Shown: positions 35,328 through 44,915 of the stretch, in pieces | How positions within the stretch are numbered: position 1 is the stretch's first letter | How the letters are laid out: each line of letters begins with the position of its first letter | Assembly (NCBI GenBank): GCA_016934035.1 | Contig: JAFGTP010000052.1 | Span: forward strand, 1 to 58,054 | DNA from: Fidelibacterota bacterium | GTDB lineage: Bacteria > Fidelibacterota > UBA2242 > JAFGTP01 | Direction of reading: 5' to 3' | Length of the DNA: 58,054 nucleotides | Notes under the pieces: generated by a model | Databases searched by the model: none | The model's input: only the letters and a program-made list of their open reading frames with translations | What the model was told of the DNA's origin: nothing | Position numbers and translations under genes: made by a program

Positions 35328-35804
35328 TTAATCTCTGGGTTGGTTTCGTACTTTGCTGAAAAAGGATTTTAATAAAATTTCACACTGTTCTTCCAGAATT
35401 CCGCCAACAATAATACTTTTATGGTTCAGTAAATTTTGGTCGCATAGATTTTCGACGGAGCCGCACATACCAGCCTCATCGTCATAGGCCCCGAAGACGA
35501 CTTTGGGAATCCTGGCGTTGAGAATTGCGCCGGTACACATGGGGCAAGGTTCCAGGGTGACATAAAGCGTACAATTTTCCAATCGCCAATCCCCCAAATT
35601 TTCGGCAGCTGATGATATGGCAATCATCTCTGCATGGGCAGTTGGATCTTTGAGCATTTCCCGCTGATTAAACCCTTTCCCGATGATTTCACCCTCATGG
35701 ATAATCACGGCGCCAACGGGTATTTCTCCGGCTTCCCAGGCTTTTTCCGCTTCTTTTAAAGCAAATTGCATGTAATAGTCATGGTCACGGTTATAAAATT
35801 TCAT
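35328..35804 (-). CDS. tadA: tRNA-specific adenosine deaminase TadA
   Basis: TadA deaminates A34 to inosine in tRNA-Arg(ACG). The 158 residues carry the zinc-binding deaminase motifs H57-A-E59 (with the proton-shuttling glutamate) and PC87-PMC90. GEIPVGAVIIHEGEIIGKG and the following NxxT-like regions are also typical. Its ATG overlaps the TGA of the upstream kinase gene (ATGA at 35801-35804), suggesting coupled translation. Confidence 0.94.
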   Translation of the reverse strand: MKFYNRDHDYYMQFALKEAEKAWEAGEIPVGAVIIHEGEIIGKGFNQREMLKDPTAHAEMIAISSAAENLGDWRLENCTLYVTLEPCPMCTGAILNARIPKVVFGAYDDEAGMCGSVENLCDQNLLNHKSIIVGGILEEQCEILLKSFFSKVRNQPRD

Positions 35805-37720
35805 GATTTCAGAATTGTTCCTAATTTCTGTTTTAACTCACCGATTCTGAAGGGTTTAATAAAACTGTCGATAAATCCGTATTCCTGGGGTTTCTTAATT
35901 TCCGGCCGGTTTGCATAACCGCTGTAGACGACAATTTTCTGGTCAATCCCTAATTCATCAATTTTTTCTTTTAATTTTACGGCGCCATATCCCCCGGCAA
36001 CCGTCAAATCGGCAATGATCAGGTCAAAAGGTTCCACAGCCGCAGCCTGTAACACCTTGTTCAGTGCTTCTTCTCCGTTTTCGACCATTTCAGTTTGTAA
36101 CCCAAGATCATCCAAAATGTATTTCAAGGCAGTCCGTACATCTTTCATATCATCCATAATGAGAATTTTACCCGAAAACCGGCCGCCTGTTTCATAATGA
36201 ATTTCCGGACTGATCTGAGCATTGATTGAAGGCAAATAAAAAGAAAAGACCGCGCCTCCGTCATGATGGTTTTCCATTTCCACCCAACCTTCATGGCGCT
36301 TTAAAATCGTCAGGCAGGTAGCCAGTCCCAATCCCTGTCCCGAAGCCTTGGTGGTGAAGAAGGCCTCAAAAATTTTTTCCTTTAAATTTTCAGGTATGCC
36401 GGACCCGGTATCCCGAATGGAGACTTTTACATATTTCCCTGGTTTCAGGATATTTTTATATAAATTTTCGTCAATATTGACATTAATTGCCGTTACCGTC
36501 AGATCACCTCCGTCAGGCATCGCCTGTTTGGCATTAATGACAAGGTTGGTTATAACCTGAACTATCTGGTGACGGTCAGCCCTGACGGGTGAAAGGTCTT
36601 GTTGCAAATTGTAATTGACCCGGACTTTGCTTCCGCTGATGGTAAACCGAACCGTGCGTTTTAACAACTGCCGCATGGAAATGATATCTGTATCCAATTC
36701 GTCTTCCCTTGAGAATGACAGCAATTGACGCGTCAGGCCGGTCCCACTGGCAATCGTATCCTCGATGGAATTGATCAGTTCTGTGACATCCAGCCCTTTT
36801 TCCATTCGGGAGTTTAGTAAAATGAGATTGCCCAGGACCACTGACAAAATATTATTAAAATCGTGGGCCAGCCCGCCAGCCAGAATATTGATGGATTCAT
36901 TCTTGGCGGCTTTGATCATTTCCGTTTTTAAATGATAAAATTCCGTCACATCAGTTAAAATACCCAAAATAGCCGGTTTTCCATTCCATTGAATAGTTGT
37001 CAGTGTTATTTCGAAATGAATGGTCTTGCCGGATTTGGACTGAGCGGTGATCTCCAGGTTTTTATTGACAAAATCTGAGAGAACAAAGATTTTGATGAGT
37101 TCTCGTATATCGGTTTTGGACTGGGGGTGTATGATGTCGAGCAGTTCAAATTCTGGACTCAACAATTCCTCTTCATTGTACTCCAGGGATCGAATCAGGC
37201 TGGGATTTACCAGAACAAAATGGTCATTCTGCCGAACAAAGATACCATTTCCGGATTTTTTGACAATCTGACGAAAATTGACTTCGCTGGCTCGCAGGGC
37301 CTTTTCGGTTTCAATCAGTTTTCTTTCGGTAAATATTTTTTGTTCCGCCTGTTTGACTACTTCCGGCAAGATTTCCAGATAACCGGAGTCTTTCGTGATA
37401 TAATCCAGGGCGCCTCGTTTCATCATTTCCACAGCCAGACGTTCATCCCCCATGCCCGTTGCCATGATAAACGGAATATCCGGAATGATATCATGCACTT
37501 TATCGATCAGACTTTTTGCATCCATGTCCGGTAAAATATAGTCGGTCAGGAGCAAAATATTGTCATTACACTGTATGATTTGCAGAGCCTCTCTTCCGTT
37601 GAATGCCGATATGGTATTGTATCCATATTGCTGCAGTCGCTTTGCAATCAGGTGATTTAGCCCGTCATCATCTTCAACAATGAGAATCGAATCAAATACT
37701 TTGTTGTCGTCTTTCCTCAT
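35801..37720 (-). CDS. Hybrid histidine kinase, REC-PAS-HisKA-HATPase-REC
   Basis: A 639-residue cytoplasmic signalling protein. Residues 10-125 form a receiver (acidic pair in LIVEDDDG, phospho-acceptor D60, K110). About 145-265 form a PAS domain (FRQIVKKSGNGIFVRQNDHF). The dimerisation region has phospho-accepting H286 in GGLAHDFNNIL. The ATPase domain has NLVINAKQAM, DTGSGIP and GQGLGLATC. A C-terminal receiver follows from about 512 (ILIMDDMKD, phospho-acceptor in LIIADLTV, IKPF). It has no membrane segment, so it senses a cytoplasmic signal or is fed by another kinase through REC1. AGGGG precedes the ATG. It follows recX by six bases; its output partner is not evident. Confidence 0.88.
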   Translation of the reverse strand: MRKDDNKVFDSILIVEDDDGLNHLIAKRLQQYGYNTISAFNGREALQIIQCNDNILLLTDYILPDMDAKSLIDKVHDIIPDIPFIMATGMGDERLAVEMMKRGALDYITKDSGYLEILPEVVKQAEQKIFTERKLIETEKALRASEVNFRQIVKKSGNGIFVRQNDHFVLVNPSLIRSLEYNEEELLSPEFELLDIIHPQSKTDIRELIKIFVLSDFVNKNLEITAQSKSGKTIHFEITLTTIQWNGKPAILGILTDVTEFYHLKTEMIKAAKNESINILAGGLAHDFNNILSVVLGNLILLNSRMEKGLDVTELINSIEDTIASGTGLTRQLLSFSREDELDTDIISMRQLLKRTVRFTISGSKVRVNYNLQQDLSPVRADRHQIVQVITNLVINAKQAMPDGGDLTVTAINVNIDENLYKNILKPGKYVKVSIRDTGSGIPENLKEKIFEAFFTTKASGQGLGLATCLTILKRHEGWVEMENHHDGGAVFSFYLPSINAQISPEIHYETGGRFSGKILIMDDMKDVRTALKYILDDLGLQTEMVENGEEALNKVLQAAAVEPFDLIIADLTVAGGYGAVKLKEKIDELGIDQKIVVYSGYANRPEIKKPQEYGFIDSFIKPFRIGELKQKLGTILKS

Positions 37721-37726
37721 TTTCCC

Positions 37727-38383
37727 CTACCCTTTAAAAATCTTGCCTAATGCTTCTATTACAATGGACTTTTTAAATCCTTTCTGCATTAAAAAACGGT
37801 ATATTTTCTCTTTTTTATTTTCTTTTTCTCCAAGGAAATCATATTTCTTTTGTCCAAGGTATAATGCTTTTTCCAACTGTTCTTCAGGGCTAATATATTT
37901 TTCAAGGACCTCTTCAATAATTTCCGCAGAAATGCCTTTTTGTTTTAAATTTCTGATTAACTTAAAAACACCCTCTTTTTTAAATTTGACAAAATCACGA
38001 ACCATCATCTCTGTAAAATCTAGGTCGTCAAGAATTTTTTTGGATTTCAAATTCTCAATGATTTTATCAATAATATCGGAACCGTACTGCAATGTTTTTA
38101 ATTTTTTTCTGACCTCGAGTTCAGTTCTGGCTTTGATACCTAAAAACTTCAGAGCATTGGTCCCGGCTTGTACTTCCTTTTCAAAAAGCAGCAGGTCATC
38201 GATCATTTCATGATTTATGGTTTCATTGACTTTCAAAGGATACTTTTCATAGGTTTCAATTGAAAGGCCAAATGCAAAATGATGATTTAAAAAAACCGAT
38301 ATCCTGTTGTTATCCTTTTTCTGGACTTCAATATCTGTAATTGTAAATTGATCAAAACTGTGTAAAAACTCTTCCAGATCCAT
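37727..38383 (-). CDS. recX: Regulatory protein RecX
   Basis: RecX binds RecA filaments and modulates recombination. The 218 residues are mostly helical with the family's tandem three-helix repeats: ALKFLGIKARTELEVRKKLK, LDDLDFTEMMVRDFVKFKKEGVFKLIRNLKQKGIS and KKYDFLGEKENKKEKIYRFLMQKGFKKSIV. The ATG follows the recA stop with no gap (TAAATG), the standard recA-recX arrangement. The long N-terminal ~60 residues (TDIEVQKKDNNRISVFLN) are common outside Proteobacteria. Confidence 0.93.
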   Translation of the reverse strand: MDLEEFLHSFDQFTITDIEVQKKDNNRISVFLNHHFAFGLSIETYEKYPLKVNETINHEMIDDLLLFEKEVQAGTNALKFLGIKARTELEVRKKLKTLQYGSDIIDKIIENLKSKKILDDLDFTEMMVRDFVKFKKEGVFKLIRNLKQKGISAEIIEEVLEKYISPEEQLEKALYLGQKKYDFLGEKENKKEKIYRFLMQKGFKKSIVIEALGKIFKG

Positions 38384-39397
38384 TTAATCTTCAGATCCTG
38401 TGATTCCATTCATCCCCAGGTATTCTTTGACTTTTTCGCCCACTTCTTCCATAATTTTGGGATTTTGTTCCATAAATGCGGTTACATTCTGTTTTCCCTG
38501 TCCCAATTTTTCATTGGCATAGGAATACCAGGACCCTGACTTTTGTACAATATCCGCCTCAACAGCCAAATCCACAAGATCGGATACATAGGATATTCCT
38601 TTGCCGTACATGATATCAAACTCAACGATCTTAAATGGCGATGCCAGTTTGTTTTTTACAACTTTTACTTTAGTGCGATTACCAACGACTTCCTGCCCTT
38701 CTTTTATGGAACTGATACGGCGAATGTCGATTCGTATGGAGGTATAAAATTTCAGAGCACGACCGCCACTGGTGGTTTCCGGGCTGCCAAACATCACACC
38801 AACTTTTTCACGGACCTGGTTGATAAAAACAATGGAAGTCTTGGATTTATTGACCACGCCTGTCAGTTTCCTGAGGGCTTTGGACATCAATCTGGCCTGG
38901 AGTCCGACATTGGCATCGCCCATTTCTCCTTCCAGTTCCACTCTGGGTACCAGGGCAGCGACGGAATCGATGACAATAATATCCACGGCATTGCTTCTGA
39001 CCAATGTTTCAGCAATTTCCAGTGCCTGCTCGCCATGGTCCGGCTGAGAGACCAGCAATTCGTTGGTGTTGACGCCCAGTTTTTTAGCATAAATCGGATC
39101 CAGGGCATGTTCCGCATCAATAAATGCAGCGTAACCACCGGCCTTCTGGGCTTCTGCGACGATATGTAGTGCCAGGGTGGTCTTACCGGATGATTCCGGG
39201 CCGTAAATTTCTGATATTCTCCCTCTGGGTATACCTCCGATTCCAAGAGCAGCGTCGATGGACAGGCAGCCGGTCGAAATCACATCCACTGCAACTTTTC
39301 TGTCATCTCCGAGAATCATAATGGAGCCTTTGCCAAACTGTCTGTCTATCTGGGTAATTGCTCTGTCCAGAGCTTGTCTTTTATCTTCCTGTGCCAC
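38384..39397 (-). CDS. recA: Recombinase RecA
   Basis: RecA forms the ATP-dependent filament for homologous recombination and SOS signalling. The 337 residues are nearly collinear with well-known RecA: QFGKGSIM, Walker [58 protein letters not shown] and [29 protein letters not shown] place the start at GTG 39397 ([14 protein letters not shown]) because GGAGGGG lies directly upstream and the length fits the family. A TTG twelve bases further upstream would place the ribosome site inside the gene. No LexA box was recognised. Confidence 0.97.
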   Translation of the reverse strand: MAQEDKRQALDRAITQIDRQFGKGSIMILGDDRKVAVDVISTGCLSIDAALGIGGIPRGRISEIYGPESSGKTTLALHIVAEAQKAGGYAAFIDAEHALDPIYAKKLGVNTNELLVSQPDHGEQALEIAETLVRSNAVDIIVIDSVAALVPRVELEGEMGDANVGLQARLMSKALRKLTGVVNKSKTSIVFINQVREKVGVMFGSPETTSGGRALKFYTSIRIDIRRISSIKEGQEVVGNRTKVKVVKNKLASPFKIVEFDIMYGKGISYVSDLVDLAVEADIVQKSGSWYSYANEKLGQGKQNVTAFMEQNPKIMEEVGEKVKEYLGMNGITGSED

Positions 39398-39417
39398 TTT
39401 CCCCTCCAATATTTCTT

Positions 39418-39975
39418 TTATTTTAATTTATATATTCTTAATGGTTTATGAATTGCTCCCCAGGAAGTCAGCAGGCTTTCAAACCAGATGACCTCATGGA
39501 CCAGATTTTCAGTTGGTCCAAATTTGTACTTCAAAAAGGCATCGATGGCATCGAGCCTTTTTAATTCTTTTTTCACCCGTCCAAATGTCAGATGCGGAAT
39601 AAATTTTTTTTTCTCTTTTTCAAAGCCAGATTTTTCAAGATGTTGCTCGATCAATCTATGGATTTTCTCAATATTTATCAATCCTTTGTTAATACCAACC
39701 CACAGGACTGATGGATGGGAGGGTTTCGGAAAACAACCGGTCCCGTTGCATGTAAAGGAAAAGGTGGAAATTTGGGCCATTTCTTGTCTTAAGGCTGTAT
39801 CGACTGTCTCAAAGACCTCCTCGCTGGTATCCCCTAAAAATTTGAGGGTGATATGAGGATTTTCTGAATTGGCTATTTTTATTTTTTCAGTCAATTGGGG
39901 AAAGGCCAGTTCCATTTTTTGCAGGGCCTGCTTCGTTGTTTCTGATACTTTGATGGCAAAAAATGTCCGTTTCAT
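39418..39975 (-). CDS. thpR: RNA 2',3'-cyclic phosphodiesterase (ThpR/2H family)
   Basis: A 185-residue 2H phosphoesterase, historically called 2'-5' RNA ligase. The two active-site tetrapeptides are H41-I-T43-L ([10 protein letters not shown]) and H128-L-T130-F ([10 protein letters not shown]), and it begins RTFFAIKV as usual. It hydrolyses 2',3'-cyclic phosphate ends of RNA. It begins three bases after the cinA stop; cinA-thpR-recA order is a common arrangement. Confidence 0.93.
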   Translation of the reverse strand: MKRTFFAIKVSETTKQALQKMELAFPQLTEKIKIANSENPHITLKFLGDTSEEVFETVDTALRQEMAQISTFSFTCNGTGCFPKPSHPSVLWVGINKGLINIEKIHRLIEQHLEKSGFEKEKKKFIPHLTFGRVKKELKRLDAIDAFLKYKFGPTENLVHEVIWFESLLTSWGAIHKPLRIYKLK

Positions 39976-39978
39976 GAT

Positions 39979-41184
39979 TTATTTTAATTTTTCCAGTAAT
40001 TTTTTTAAAGCAAATTGAGTAAATCGAATTTTATTGGCTTCCCTGTTGATATTTCTGCAATAATGAAAAACTTCGCTTTTTCCCAGGCAGGAAACAGCGC
40101 ACCAGAGGGTCCCAACAGGTTTTTCCGCAGTTCCCCCGGTGGGGCCGGCAATGCCTGTGGTGCTGATGCCGATTTCACAATCTGAATATTGGCGAACCCC
40201 TTCGGCCATTTCTGCTGCCACTTCTTGACTGACAGCGCCATATTTTTTCAATGATTCTTCTTTTACTCCCAGCAATTTCATTTTCGCATCGTTAGAATAA
40301 GAGACGATGCCGTACATCATGTATTGGGAACTGCCGGAAATATCTGTCAGCCGGCTGGCGATCAATCCGCCGGTACAGGATTCCGCTACAGCAAGAGTCC
40401 ATTTTTTTTCAATTAATTTCTTAGCAATTTTTTCCTCGATTTCTTCGCTATCAAACCCATAAATGCTGTCACTCAGCTGCTGAATTAAATTTTCAACAGC
40501 CTTTTCAGAATCCGGGTAATATTGAAGTTTTATGTCATTTCCACGGTCTTTGGGATAAAATGCGACCCGGATATTTGGGTTTTCCTCCATCCAGTGTTTC
40601 ATACTTTGATATAATTTGGATTCCCCGACGCCATAGGTCCGCAGGGTTCTGACCTGCATTTTTTTATGACTGCCGGAAATCAATTTCGGCAAAATTTGCT
40701 CCGTCAGCATACCCTTCATTTCGTGAGGAACGCCGGGCATGAAAAAATAATCCCGACCATTTTTGAAAAAATGCATTCCGATGGCAGTGCCATAATTATT
40801 ATCAATTCGCTCACAATTTTCAGGAAAAAAGGCCTGCAACCTGTCCGCTTCGTTCATGGGAATGCCATAACCGGCAAACCGGGCTTTGACCCGATCATAA
40901 AGGTCTTGCTGAAATACCAATTCACTGTCAAAAAACCGGGCAGCAACCTTTGTGGTAATATCATCATGGGTTGGTCCCAAACCACCGGTGACAAAGACAA
41001 TATTCACCATTTCGGGTATTTCTTCAAGACTTTTAGTGATACTGTCGGCATCATCGCCGACAGCCAGAATACGAATAACCGGAATGTTATGCTCATTTAA
41101 TTTAGATGCGATAAAGGAACCGTTGGTGTTGGCGATGTCTCCGCTGAGCAGTTCATCACCAATACTGATAATTATTGCTTTCAT
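39979..41184 (-). CDS. cinA: CinA family protein (nicotinamide-nucleotide amidohydrolase/competence-damage protein)
   Basis: A full-length 401-residue CinA. The N-terminal molybdopterin-binding-like (COG1058) domain has ISIGDELLSGDIANTNGSFIA and FVTGGLGPTHDDITTKVAA. The C-terminal CinA domain (about 250-400) carries AVAESCTGGLIASRLTDISGSSQY and GISTTGIAGPTGGTAEKPVGTLW. The C-terminal domain is a nicotinamide-mononucleotide deamidase in the NAD salvage cycle; the N-terminal domain can act as ADP-ribose pyrophosphatase. Gene order cinA-thpR-recA suggests coregulation with DNA repair. Confidence 0.95.
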   Translation of the reverse strand: MKAIIISIGDELLSGDIANTNGSFIASKLNEHNIPVIRILAVGDDADSITKSLEEIPEMVNIVFVTGGLGPTHDDITTKVAARFFDSELVFQQDLYDRVKARFAGYGIPMNEADRLQAFFPENCERIDNNYGTAIGMHFFKNGRDYFFMPGVPHEMKGMLTEQILPKLISGSHKKMQVRTLRTYGVGESKLYQSMKHWMEENPNIRVAFYPKDRGNDIKLQYYPDSEKAVENLIQQLSDSIYGFDSEEIEEKIAKKLIEKKWTLAVAESCTGGLIASRLTDISGSSQYMMYGIVSYSNDAKMKLLGVKEESLKKYGAVSQEVAAEMAEGVRQYSDCEIGISTTGIAGPTGGTAEKPVGTLWCAVSCLGKSEVFHYCRNINREANKIRFTQFALKKLLEKLK

Positions 41185-41196
41185 TATATTCTGCTT

Positions 41197-41664
41197 TTAT
41201 CTTAAGAAATTGACCAAAAAAATAACAATTCCGGTAAACAGCCCGGCAATCAGATCATCGGTCATGATGCCCAGGCCGGCTTCAAATTTTTCGGCCTGCC
41301 GAATAGGTGGAATTTTGATAATATCAAAAAACCTGAAGCCAAAAAAAGCAATTGCCAGCTGCATGACATCCCGGGAAAGATGTGCCGGGATGAATAACAT
41401 GGCAATCCAAATTCCAACAACTTCATCAATGACAATGAAACCCGGATCTTCAAGATTTTCTTTTCTTTCAATCCTTCCGGTAACTAAAATTCCTGTCAGA
41501 TAAGTCGCAATAATCAGGTATAATTTGATATAAATTGAGGTCACCGGTAGAAACAGCCAGAAAAGCAAACCGGCCAAAGTCCCCCAGCTACCGGGCGCAA
41601 AGGGTATGAACCCGACATAAAAAAAGGTTGCAAAAAGATAATTCAGAGAAAATTTCCGTTTCAT
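41197..41664 (-). CDS. pgpA: Phosphatidylglycerophosphatase A
   Basis: PgpA removes the phosphate from phosphatidylglycerophosphate, giving phosphatidylglycerol. The 155-residue membrane protein shows GFIPFAPGSWGTLAGLLFWL, VIDEVVGIWIAM, FGFRFFDIIKIPPIRQAEKFEAGLGIMTDDLIAGL, all family blocks with the conserved acidic residues. ATG 41664 (MKRKFSLN) has GAGGGG upstream and is preferred over a start 54 bases further away. It directly follows pgsA, which makes its substrate, so the two form a phosphatidylglycerol module. Confidence 0.95.
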   Translation of the reverse strand: MKRKFSLNYLFATFFYVGFIPFAPGSWGTLAGLLFWLFLPVTSIYIKLYLIIATYLTGILVTGRIERKENLEDPGFIVIDEVVGIWIAMLFIPAHLSRDVMQLAIAFFGFRFFDIIKIPPIRQAEKFEAGLGIMTDDLIAGLFTGIVIFLVNFLR

Positions 41665-41704
41665 GTCACCCCTCTGATAACGATTTAAAAGACATTCCAC
41701 ACAT

Positions 41705-42307
41705 TTACTTTTTTGCAAAAATAACGTTCCGGTTCACGATCAGATATTCAATCCCCGTCCAGGCCGTAAATAGTGTCACAATCAACATGATGCAATAAAT
41801 CCCCGGAAAATTTTCGACAAGATAATAATGTACTGGTTTTTGCATAAAAGCCAGTAAGGGCCAGCGTTGAGTGATGAGGTAAACCAGAATAAAACAGACT
41901 ACTCCAATCTGGGCGCCGGTCTTAATTTTGGCTGATTTTCTCGTCTCCATGGATTTATTTTTGGAATTGAAATAAATTCTCAGTCCGGTTATCATGAAAT
42001 CCCGGAAAATAATCACAATGACCATCCAGAGGGGGACTAATTTCATGACCACAAAAGACAAGAAAGCAGCGGACATTAATATTTTATCAGCCAGAGGGTC
42101 CAAAAATATACCAAAACTGGATATGGTATTATATTTCCGTGCAAAGTAGCCATCATAGGCGTCAGTGACGGAGGCCACGATAAAGACTATCAGCGCCAGG
42201 ATTTCGAAATAGGGTTTTTGGGTAAAAAGCAGATAAATAAATAAGGGTGTGAGTAAAATTCTTAAGAAGGAAAAAAAATTGGCTACTGTAAAAAAATTGT
42301 TTTTCAT
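41705..42307 (-). CDS. pgsA: CDP-diacylglycerol-glycerol-3-phosphate 3-phosphatidyltransferase
   Basis: PgsA joins CDP-diacylglycerol and glycerol-3-phosphate to form phosphatidylglycerophosphate in the inner membrane. The 200 residues have several membrane helices and the CDP-alcohol phosphotransferase motif D-G-x2-A-R-x8-G-x3-D-x3-D as DAYDGYFARKYNTISSFGIF followed by LDPLADK. Its ATG overlaps the recR stop (ATGA), and pgpA follows after 40 bases. Confidence 0.95.
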   Translation of the reverse strand: MKNNFFTVANFFSFLRILLTPLFIYLLFTQKPYFEILALIVFIVASVTDAYDGYFARKYNTISSFGIFLDPLADKILMSAAFLSFVVMKLVPLWMVIVIIFRDFMITGLRIYFNSKNKSMETRKSAKIKTGAQIGVVCFILVYLITQRWPLLAFMQKPVHYYLVENFPGIYCIMLIVTLFTAWTGIEYLIVNRNVIFAKK

Positions 42308-42903
42308 AGTATGTTCGTCCTGCCTTCCAAGGCCCTGATAAGGGTAGTTTCATCGGCAAATTCAAGATTTGTCCCAACCGGTAGGCCATGTGCAAGTCTT
42401 GTGACTTTTACCCCTTTTGTACTTAACATTTTTGAAAGAAACATTTCCGTCGTTTCCCCGTCTCTTGTTGAATTTAATGCCAGAATAACTTCTTTCACAC
42501 CTTTTTCTGATCGATGCAGTAAGTCGGTGATATTCAAATTGTCAGGTCCGATACCGTTGAGCGGAGAGATCACGCCACCCAGTACATGATAAAGTCCCCG
42601 GTAATTGGCCGTATTTTCAATGGCCAGCAAATCCATGGCATCCTCAACAACACAGATCTGAGTGCGGTCCCTTTTGGGGTCCCGGCAGATATTGCAGGGA
42701 TCATTTTCTGCAATATTATGACATTCCGAACAGTGATAAATTCTGTCTTTGACGTTGATAATGGCTTTAGCCATATTGACCGCTTCGTCCCGGCCGGCTT
42801 TTAACACATAAAAAGCCATTCTTTTGGCAGACTTTTTCCCAACTCCCGGCATGGCGGAAAAGGAATCAATCAGATCGGCAATGGATTTGGGTAAAATGCT
42901 CAT
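42304..42903 (-). CDS. recR: Recombination protein RecR
   Basis: RecR works with RecF/RecO to load RecA at gaps. The 199 residues show the N-terminal helix-hairpin-helix (SFSAMPGVGKKSAKRMAFYVL), the four-cysteine zinc site (CSECHNIAENDPCNICRD), and a TOPRIM domain (ICVVEDAMDLLAIE, LSTKGVKVTRLAHGLPVGTNLEFADE). It overlaps the ybaB stop by four bases (ATGA). The dnaX-ybaB-recR order is widely conserved. Confidence 0.97.
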   Translation of the reverse strand: MSILPKSIADLIDSFSAMPGVGKKSAKRMAFYVLKAGRDEAVNMAKAIINVKDRIYHCSECHNIAENDPCNICRDPKRDRTQICVVEDAMDLLAIENTANYRGLYHVLGGVISPLNGIGPDNLNITDLLHRSEKGVKEVILALNSTRDGETTEMFLSKMLSTKGVKVTRLAHGLPVGTNLEFADETTLIRALEGRTNIL

Positions 42904-43238
42904 AGTCCGGGGATTTTCATGCCTCCGGGAAGATTGCCGAGCATGCCACCGGCTATGGATGACATTTTTTCCTGGTTGAGTTCTGCTGCTTTTTTCAGGG
43001 CCTGATTGACAGCCGCTACGATCATGTCTTCAACCATTTCCACATCATCTTTAGCCACTTCCGGATCAATTTTTATGGATACGATTTCCTGGTTGCCGTT
43101 GGCCGTGACCGTGACCATGCCGCCTCCGGCAGTACCTTCCACGGTGAGATTTCCAAGTTCTTCCTGAACTTTTTCCATATCCCGTTGCATTTTATTAAAT
43201 TGCTTCATCATTTTGTTCAAACCACCTTTGGGCATCAT
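42900..43238 (-). CDS. YbaB/EbfC family nucleoid-associated protein
   Basis: A 112-residue DNA-binding protein of the YbaB/EbfC family. Blocks are MMKQFNKMQRDMEKVQEELGNLTVEGTAGGGMVTVTANG, IKIDPEV and MIVAAVNQALKKAAEL, with a Gly/Pro-rich tail GNLPGGMKIPGL. Start ATG 43238 follows AAAGGAG at good spacing; a longer reading to 43346 would overlap dnaX. It lies between dnaX and recR, its usual position. Confidence 0.95.
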   Translation of the reverse strand: MMPKGGLNKMMKQFNKMQRDMEKVQEELGNLTVEGTAGGGMVTVTANGNQEIVSIKIDPEVAKDDVEMVEDMIVAAVNQALKKAAELNQEKMSSIAGGMLGNLPGGMKIPGL

Positions 43239-43257
43239 AGAACAGTCTCCTTTGTTA

Positions 43258-44901
43258 TTAAATGATAATTTCCCCGCCAAACTTGTCTGCCAGTTGTCTG
43301 GCGATGGCGTCAACACTGTTGGGATCTTCCTGATCATCTTCAGCATTTTCGGACAGGGAAAAATTGATTTTGATTTGACTTTTGATAATCTCTGATATTC
43401 TTTTTTCCAGATAGGTTTTATGATTTTCTACCATATTTCTCTGAAATTTATACTTTTTAGTATAGATAATTTTTAAAATTCCCTGTTCCACGGAGTAGGC
43501 TTTTGCCAGTTCCAAAAGTGCTGCAACGGAGGATTTTTCCTCGTGCACAAAATGAATTATGTCTTTCCATTTTTTCATCATCTCTTCGCCTGACAAAGAA
43601 ACTTCCTTATCCCTAACCTCCGGGATTTTCGAATTTTCTGCCACTTCGAAGTCTTTCTTTATGGGTGCTGGAATTTTGTAGGTTTTTGAACCCGGTTTTT
43701 TTTGTGAACCGGTATTGGGGTCAGGATTTAGATTTTTTTTTTGACCAGCACTAATAGGCTGGCTTAAATTTATACTGTCTAATTTTTCCAGAATGCTTTG
43801 AATATCAACCGTGTTGTCGATACTCCCCAACCGCAATAGATGATATTCAAGGAAAGTCCGCTGGTTGATTGCAGTTTTGAGGTTTATTCGGGCATCGGCA
43901 ATCATTTTCATGATCCGCATAATATCCAGGGCATGCCATTTTTTTGCTTCCTCACGATAGGTGATTTTGGCATTATCCGGCAAATCCAGCATTTCTACTG
44001 AACCACTGACATTGGCAACCAAAAGATTGCGGAAATGTTCTGAAAATCCCTCCAGAAACTCACTCAGTTCGACACCTTTATTAAATATTTCCTCGGCTTT
44101 GTTGAGCAGGATATGCTTTTCGTGTGCCAGGATCAGGTTACCCAATTCCAGGTAGTACTCAAAATCGATCAATCCCAGAATGCGCTGGGCGTCTTCGAAA
44201 TTCACCTTGTCGCCGGAAAAAGAGATGATTTGATCCAGCAGGCTCTCGGCATCCCGCATACCGCCGTCAGCTTTTTTAGCGATCAGGGTCAATATCGCAT
44301 CATCAATGTTGACCTTTTCATTTTTTACAATGGATTGCAGCATCTGCACAATGGAGCGCACTGGAATTCGATGAAAATCATAACGCTGACAGCGGGAAAT
44401 GATGGTGTCGGGTATTTTTATCGGCTCGGTGGTGGCAAAGATAAAAATGACATGGGGTGGCGGCTCTTCCAGAGTTTTTAAGAGGGCATTGAAAGCCTCC
44501 TTGGTGAGCATGTGGACTTCGTCAATAATGAAGATTCGGTATTTCGCGCCGCCGGTAGGCGGATATTTCACATTTTCGCGAAGTTCACGAATCTCGTTGA
44601 TGCCACGATTGGAAGCACCATCGATTTCAGCGACATTGACACTGCGGCCATCAGTAATTTCACGACAGCTGATACATTCATTACAGGGATTAAAATCTTG
44701 GGGGTGGGCGCAATTAAGTGTTTTAGACAGAATTCTGGCTGTGGTGGTTTTACCGATTCCCCGGGAGCCGGTAAACAGGTAGGCATGGGCCACGCGGTCA
44801 TTTTTAATGGCATTGCGCAAAGTGTTCGAGATATGTTCCTGACCGATGATCTCGCCAAATTCCTGGGGTCGGTATTTTCTTGATATTACCTGATAACTCA
44901 T
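43258..44901 (-). CDS. dnaX: DNA polymerase III subunit tau (gamma by possible slippage)
   Basis: DnaX is the clamp-loader ATPase. The 547-residue reading has Walker A GSRGIGKT (about 45-52), zinc ligands C64, C73, C76 and C79, IIDEVHML, and the arginine-finger region ISRCQRYDF. The lid/domain III extends to about 370, then a low-complexity linker and a C-terminal tau domain (about 435-547). At codons 387-390 there is an A10 run (forward T10, 43733-43742). One base lost gives an immediate TAA, and one base gained gives TGA after four more codons, so slippage would yield a ~390-residue gamma form. The ATG has no clear Shine-Dalgarno and lies about 16 bases after the SRP RNA. Confidence 0.96.
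   Translation of the reverse strand: MSYQVISRKYRPQEFGEIIGQEHISNTLRNAIKNDRVAHAYLFTGSRGIGKTTTARILSKTLNCAHPQDFNPCNECISCREITDGRSVNVAEIDGASNRGINEIRELRENVKYPPTGGAKYRIFIIDEVHMLTKEAFNALLKTLEEPPPHVIFIFATTEPIKIPDTIISRCQRYDFHRIPVRSIVQMLQSIVKNEKVNIDDAILTLIAKKADGGMRDAESLLDQIISFSGDKVNFEDAQRILGLIDFEYYLELGNLILAHEKHILLNKAEEIFNKGVELSEFLEGFSEHFRNLLVANVSGSVEMLDLPDNAKITYREEAKKWHALDIMRIMKMIADARINLKTAINQRTFLEYHLLRLGSIDNTVDIQSILEKLDSINLSQPISAGQKKNLNPDPNTGSQKKPGSKTYKIPAPIKKDFEVAENSKIPEVRDKEVSLSGEEMMKKWKDIIHFVHEEKSSVAALLELAKAYSVEQGILKIIYTKKYKFQRNMVENHKTYLEKRISEIIKSQIKINFSLSENAEDDQEDPNSVDAIARQLADKFGGEIII
43733..43742 (-). other. A10 slippery run in dnaX
   Basis: Ten consecutive A residues in the coding strand, in the context GGT-C-A10-TCTAAATCC. 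In-frame it reads Gln-Lys-Lys-Asn. Deletion of one A gives ATC-TAA; addition of one A or a -1 ribosomal shift gives TCT-AAA-TCC-TGA. Both alternative frames end at once, directly after the clamp-loader core. A second A8 run lies about 35 bases further downstream in the gene. Confidence 0.7.
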
Positions 44902-44915
44902 ATGATTGCGCTTTT

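Noticed and set aside
41197..41718. Longer start for pgpA
   Set aside because: The upstream residues are not typical, and GAGGGG sits correctly before ATG 41664.
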